Source of the DNA: Azolla caroliniana
Lineage: Eukaryota > Polypodiophyta
Reading direction: 5' to 3'
Length of the DNA stretch: 64,000 nucleotides
NCBI GenBank assembly: GCA_043228905.1
Contig: JBHGNT010000011.1
Location: 17,422,001 to 17,486,000, forward strand
Part shown: piece by piece, positions 59,690-64,000 of the stretch
How positions within the stretch are numbered: position 1 is the first letter of the stretch
Layout: each line of letters starts with the position of its first letter
Position numbers and translations under genes: made by a program
The notes under the pieces: generated by a model
Told to the model about the DNA's origin: nothing
Seen by the model: only the letters and a program-made list of their open reading frames with translations
Databases searched by the model: none

Positions 59690-59819
59690 AGTAAGGAAGA
59701 TAATATTGGTTCATCGCTTATTCAAATAAACTCACAGGTTTTTTCATATGAAGACAAGTAAAGAAAGAAAGAAAGGATTGGTCCATCGCTCATTCAAATA
59801 AATTCCCAGGTCTTTTGCA
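59676..59819 (+). repeat. 72-bp tandem duplication covering the microprotein stop and poly(A) signal
   Basis: The copies start ATGAAGACAAGTAAAG at 59676 and 59748. Both include GGTTCATCGCTTATTCAAAT or GGTCCATCGCTCATTCAAAT followed by AAA, giving AATAAA at 59725-59730 and 59797-59802. Copy 1 contains the last codons and TAA. Confidence 0.9.
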
Positions 59820-60720
59820 ATTGATTAATTTGTACTCTTTCTTTTTGTGTCATAATATTTGCGAACATTTCCCTTCGTTTCTCATCATTAGCATAGAGGT
59901 TTATCTCTAGAATATTTAAAATGTACGTGAGAATAAAATGGAATTACATTCTCCATCTCTAGACTGTTGTGGGTGTAATTTGAGAGCGTAATACAGTTAT
60001 ATCCTCATCATCAGCAAAGAGTTTGTCTCTAGAATTTCGTGGATACTATGTAAGAATATAATGGAGTGTTATAATAATATGATGTAGTTATGTAAAGTAT
60101 ATATGGGAGGGGGTCTTTGCATATTTATCGGGAGGTATATGAGAATGAGTTATGGAGGTATGTAAAGAGTATATGGGAGGGCTATACAAATTTATTGGGT
60201 GGTATGTAAGATTGTGTCGGCAATTATGTGAGAATATATCAGATGTTGTGGGAGAATGCATTGGAGTTGTGTAAAAATGTGTTAGATCCAGTCTGCATAA
60301 TGATAATTATGCAGACATGTAGTCCTATTCAAGTTTGTCTCTGCACTTATAAGATGAAGTATTGCTGAATTAATTCCAGGACCGTCTTTGGAACGTGTGG
60401 AGAAATGTAATCATGTATTGGAATTTGGAGACAATATGATGATCATCATAGTTCACATAAGTATGGAATTTTAAATAGATACGGTGATTGTTTCACACCT
60501 GCAGAATGATAATGAGTCATGCTGCAAGGATGTTGATCATGCTCAAGTTTGGCTATCCAGTACAAGATTTTTTCACACCTTGCTGAAATAACTCCAAGGC
60601 TATCTTTCCCTGTCTTTAGGAGATATGGACGAAATGATATATTGGATGATGTATACCAATTTTGGAACTGTTGAAATGCAACATATATAAGTATGCACAA
60701 CTAGATAGATATATAATATT
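59820..60720. repeat. Cluster of diverged local duplications
   Basis: Three pairs are visible: TCTCTAGAAT-containing units near 59888 and 60009, ATGTAAAG-GTATATGGGAGGG units near 60092 and 60158 (about 66 bp apart), and CTGCA(T/G)AATGATAAT units near 60292 and 60500. Confidence 0.6.
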
Positions 60721-61840
60721 CTACATGGTATGTAGTTGTCATGTCACTGTACTGATTATTATGAATATCTTTTTCTTGATGTGTCCTATTCCCACAATCA
60801 CGTGGATCTTTTTGATGTGTCTCATCTCTAAACTGTAACGTAGGGTGTTTGATCATAGTGAGTTCTGGGAGTCTAGAAAGGTGGGCATAAATACAGTATA
60901 GGTATGGTATACGTTGTACAGCTTGGTTTCATTCTCAATGTGGATGCATAAATTGCAATGAATCTAAGAGTGAAATCTGAGATATAGGGAAGAATCATGT
61001 CATATTTGAGAATAATGTATTTGGTGGGTATCTGTCATTGCTCACTTTTGTCAAGCTGTTTCATATTTGTATATTACGATGCAATATGCTTCCAAGTTCC
61101 AAGTTAGCTATTCAGTGATTGAAAAACTTTTGAAAAGATGACTTGGCAAAAGACTGATAAACGAGACCAGATCATGAATACTCACTAGGCAACACATAAT
61201 TGAAAATAAATAATGGTCATGAGCATCCATATGTGTAATTTCACTAGAGTGTATTTATTATCTACTCTCATGAGATCAATGCCACTACAATGGCAGGGTT
61301 GCAAGCTGCCCATTGACTTTTTGTCTTTCTGTCTAGAATTTTCCAGAACCTCACAAAGGTTTTTATTCTGCACTGTTGACATTTTTCTCCAAGCAACTCT
61401 CGAAGCTTCTGAAAGTGGACTGCACTTTGACTTGTGGACAAATATGTTGGACTAATCAATCACTGGAGCTATATTCAAGCTGGTTTATTTCTTTAACCCA
61501 ATTCGTTGCCTACTTTGGTCAAACACCATTTCTTCTGGATTCTGATGAGCGTCCGTGATGGTCCTCCATTCTTTTTGGAAGGAGACGGATCCCATATCAT
61601 AGAAAGGATTCCCCAGATATATAGGTCCAACATTTTTGTTCAATTCCAATTGTGAATATTTTTTGTCAAGTTTCTCCCTCATTGCTGTGCCGTTGTGGGA
61701 ATGCACATATCATCCCCTTAATATAATTTATTGATTCATTTCGATTTTTTCCTGTTCTCTTATTTGTAGTCTTTCTGATATTCTATTCATAGGTTCATGA
61801 GAGATGGCACGTGTACTCAATGGACACATTAGGTGGACTT
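60721..61840. other. Gene-free stretch
   Basis: Overlapping short frames around 61213-61706 on both strands show no recognisable motif. Confidence 0.4.
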
Positions 61841-62076
61841 GGAGAGCCAATTGTGCATTTTCTGGTTCTCAAAACTCTAGCTAAAATATTAGATGGGTCT
61901 ATAAGAATCAAATTCTAAGTATCATCTTTGCTGGATCTATGAGAACCATATAAAGTATGGAGAGCCAATTGTGCATTTTCTGGTTCTCAAAACTCTAGCT
62001 AAAATATTAGATGGGTCTATAAGAATCAAATTCTAAGTATCATCGTTGCTGGATCTATGAGAACCATATAAAGTAT
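61841..62076. repeat. Two-copy 118-bp tandem duplication, nearly identical
   Basis: The copies start GGAGAGCCAATTGTGCATTT at 61841 and 61959 and differ at about one base (CATCTTTG versus CATCGTTG). A few bases of a third copy (GAGAGCC) follow, so the event is recent. Confidence 0.97.
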
Positions 62077-64000
62077 GAGAGCCTAACCCATTTAATGGGT
62101 CTATGAGCGCCAAATGCTGAGTCTTAATCCCATATGCTGAGATGGGATTGCTATACAAAGCGTTCAATATTTTCTGCTCTTGTCCTTGTGTGTGCTAGTT
62201 GTGTGGTTTCGGGAATGCGGTACATTGATCAGTATGGATGTATCCGGGTATATCGAAATAATTGCTGGTTTAAATCGTATGTTTAAAGATGAAGTTTTAA
62301 AGATTCACTCACTCTCGCAGAGGTCTTAAAGATGAATTTGCAAGGGTACCATGGCTGTCATTTTCTCTCATTCCACAGCATAATGCGTTACTCTAGTGTG
62401 ATCACTTGGAGTGCTACTATTGCTAGCCTTAGCAATTTGGGACCCTCCAAAGTAATTCTCAGCCATCAAAACCTTATTATTATTTCCCTGGTCATAAGAT
62501 GCAAATGATTGAGTTCTGGCTCTCCATCTCCTTGAGTAGGTTTGGAAATCGGAGTGTATGCAATTGGAGGGGAGCTGCCTATTTTTTGGTTTCAAATGTG
62601 ATGTCCCTTGATACTACTCTCCTTGTGAAAACATTATAGATGTTAATACTTTTCTTCGTCTTGCTTTAGTAAATTAATACATTTGCCTTTCACCAACATG
62701 TTACCATTTTGAGACATTGGTGATGCCTTTTTGAGCATTTGTTGAAACATATTTTGTCGAAGTCTTGGAATTATTTTGATTTTACTTTGATTGTGATATT
62801 AATGCCTACCATTATGATGATGATCCTTTGAAGGTTTTTATTATCAAACCTTGAAACCAAAATAAGAATGGTAAAGTGACCTTGTGCTTATCAATTACTG
62901 ATTTTTCACTCTTTTTGTGCCCCCGTTCTATGTAATATATCGCTTATCATTTTCTCTTTTGAGTATCACCGATCTGTTCATATTGGGGGAAGCATGATTA
63001 ACATTGTTACCAAATTTCTAGTCATTGATGAATTCATAAGGGTGTGGAACTAAAATTATTTCTTGAAGTCACTTTAGAGTGGTTTTGAGGTCACTTCCAC
63101 GGTTTTCCATTTGTCATTTGCAATTGCCAATTTCATGGTGCTGAAGGTTGGACAATGCTCCCGGAAAACTGAAAGAAAACGATGTTTTAATTCAAACCAT
63201 GACATAATCATGAAGTTGAGCAATGGATGTTATTGAAGTATTCATGTGATGAAGATATCCGTGTAAAACTGGTTTCAGTTCCACAATAGTTTAACTTTTG
63301 AATTTACTCCAGGTTACTTGTTCATACTGCGGCTCTCCTATTTCAACACACCCGTCCCCAAACCTCCTATTTCAACACCCCTCCCCTCCCTCTCTTCTTC
63401 TTGTGTTTTTAAATTAAGAGTTAAAAACTTCTGAATTTGATTATCAATGGCTTATAATCATGAAGTATTTCAAGCTGTGACTTCTACTTCAATTTTTGAG
63501 CAGCTAATTCCACTTGCCTTGTTATTATTTTATGATTTCTCAAATCTATTTGTATAATGATGAGATATTTCAACTTGTAAATCTGCTTGAATTTTTGAGC
63601 AGCTAATTTATCCTCGTGCCTCATTATTATTTTATGTTTTCTTAAATCTATTTGTTTAATCTACTCGTCAACTATTGATGTTGAAATTTATACCATCATT
63701 CACACCTGGTTTGATACTAGACTTTGATCGACGCAAGAAGCTTTAAACACGACATGCTTTTCATTAACTTATCAACAAGGTTTTAACAAAACAAATTCAT
63801 AGATTAATGACCAAATTATCTTCAAAATACATACATATATGGATTACGGAATGTTTATTGCACTATATTCGCAACACACAACACAATTTCATCTAAAACA
63901 CACATTCAATGGTGGCTTGCATTGACAAGTGCAAGAAGAAACCTCTTGTAGCTACCAGAGGTATCAGATGATATCATATCTTCTAAACTTTTATTGTACA
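62077..64000. other. Gene-free stretch to the window end
   Basis: Minus frame 62595-62368 is unassigned. Short duplications are present: CCTATTTCAACAC (63336-63385) and a ~100-bp tandem pair at 63454-63654. Confidence 0.4.
63454..63654. repeat. Two-copy ~100-bp tandem duplication
   Basis: ATAATCATGAAGTATTTCAA and ATAATGATGAGATATTTCAA start the two copies (63454, 63554). Both contain ATTTTTGAGCAGCTAATT, TTATTATTTTATG and AAATCTATTTGT. Confidence 0.9.

Overview
The window is nuclear DNA of a land plant. It is AT-rich overall. Its protein-coding genes are split by GT-AG introns, the gene families are plant types (plastid ribulose-phosphate 3-epimerase, clade-A-like PP2C, a U-box protein of the PUB62/63 kind), and plant telomere-type and telo-box motifs (CCCTAAA, AAACCCTAA) occur. 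The sequence alone does not tell me which plant lineage it is. Gene density is low, about seven genes in 64 kb, and the space between them is filled with old transposon pieces and many short local tandem duplications.

Layout, left to right. 1-3.9 kb: two 5'-truncated LINE insertions with target-site duplications. 3.9-5.8 kb: a GC-rich gene for a secreted Ser-Pro-rich protein with a Cys-rich N-terminal part. 5.8-15.4 kb: no gene recognised, a second copy of the LINE, small tandem duplications. 15.5-18.8 kb (minus): a nine-exon ribulose-phosphate 3-epimerase gene, reconstructed completely (290 aa). 18.8-25 kb: mostly gene-free, a Copia reverse-transcriptase relic and one single-exon ORF for a small membrane-anchored protein (minus). 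25.0-30.7 kb (minus): a six-exon C2H2/U1-type zinc-finger gene (290 aa) carrying a 512-bp hAT-type MITE in intron 2. 33.2-39.2 kb (minus): a gene of at least 13 exons for a U-box protein; one exon junction is unresolved. 39.2-51 kb: gene-free, several LINE pieces, nested tandem repeats, an LTR-like segment and two opposed tRNA-like pol III promoters. 51.1-54.6 kb (plus): a four-coding-exon PP2C (501 aa). 54.6-59.4 kb: no gene recognised. 59.5 kb (plus): a 56-aa microprotein resembling animal STMP1. 59.7-64 kb: gene-free, with a series of tandem duplications.

The genes are independent transcription units with no operon-like logic. If the family assignments hold, they cover plastid carbon metabolism (epimerase), ABA-type signalling (PP2C), ubiquitination (U-box), nucleic-acid binding (zinc finger), mitochondrial membrane biology (microprotein) and the cell wall or surface (Ser-Pro protein). 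Exon boundaries were placed by hand from reading-frame continuity, GT-AG sites and remembered family sequences; no database search was run.
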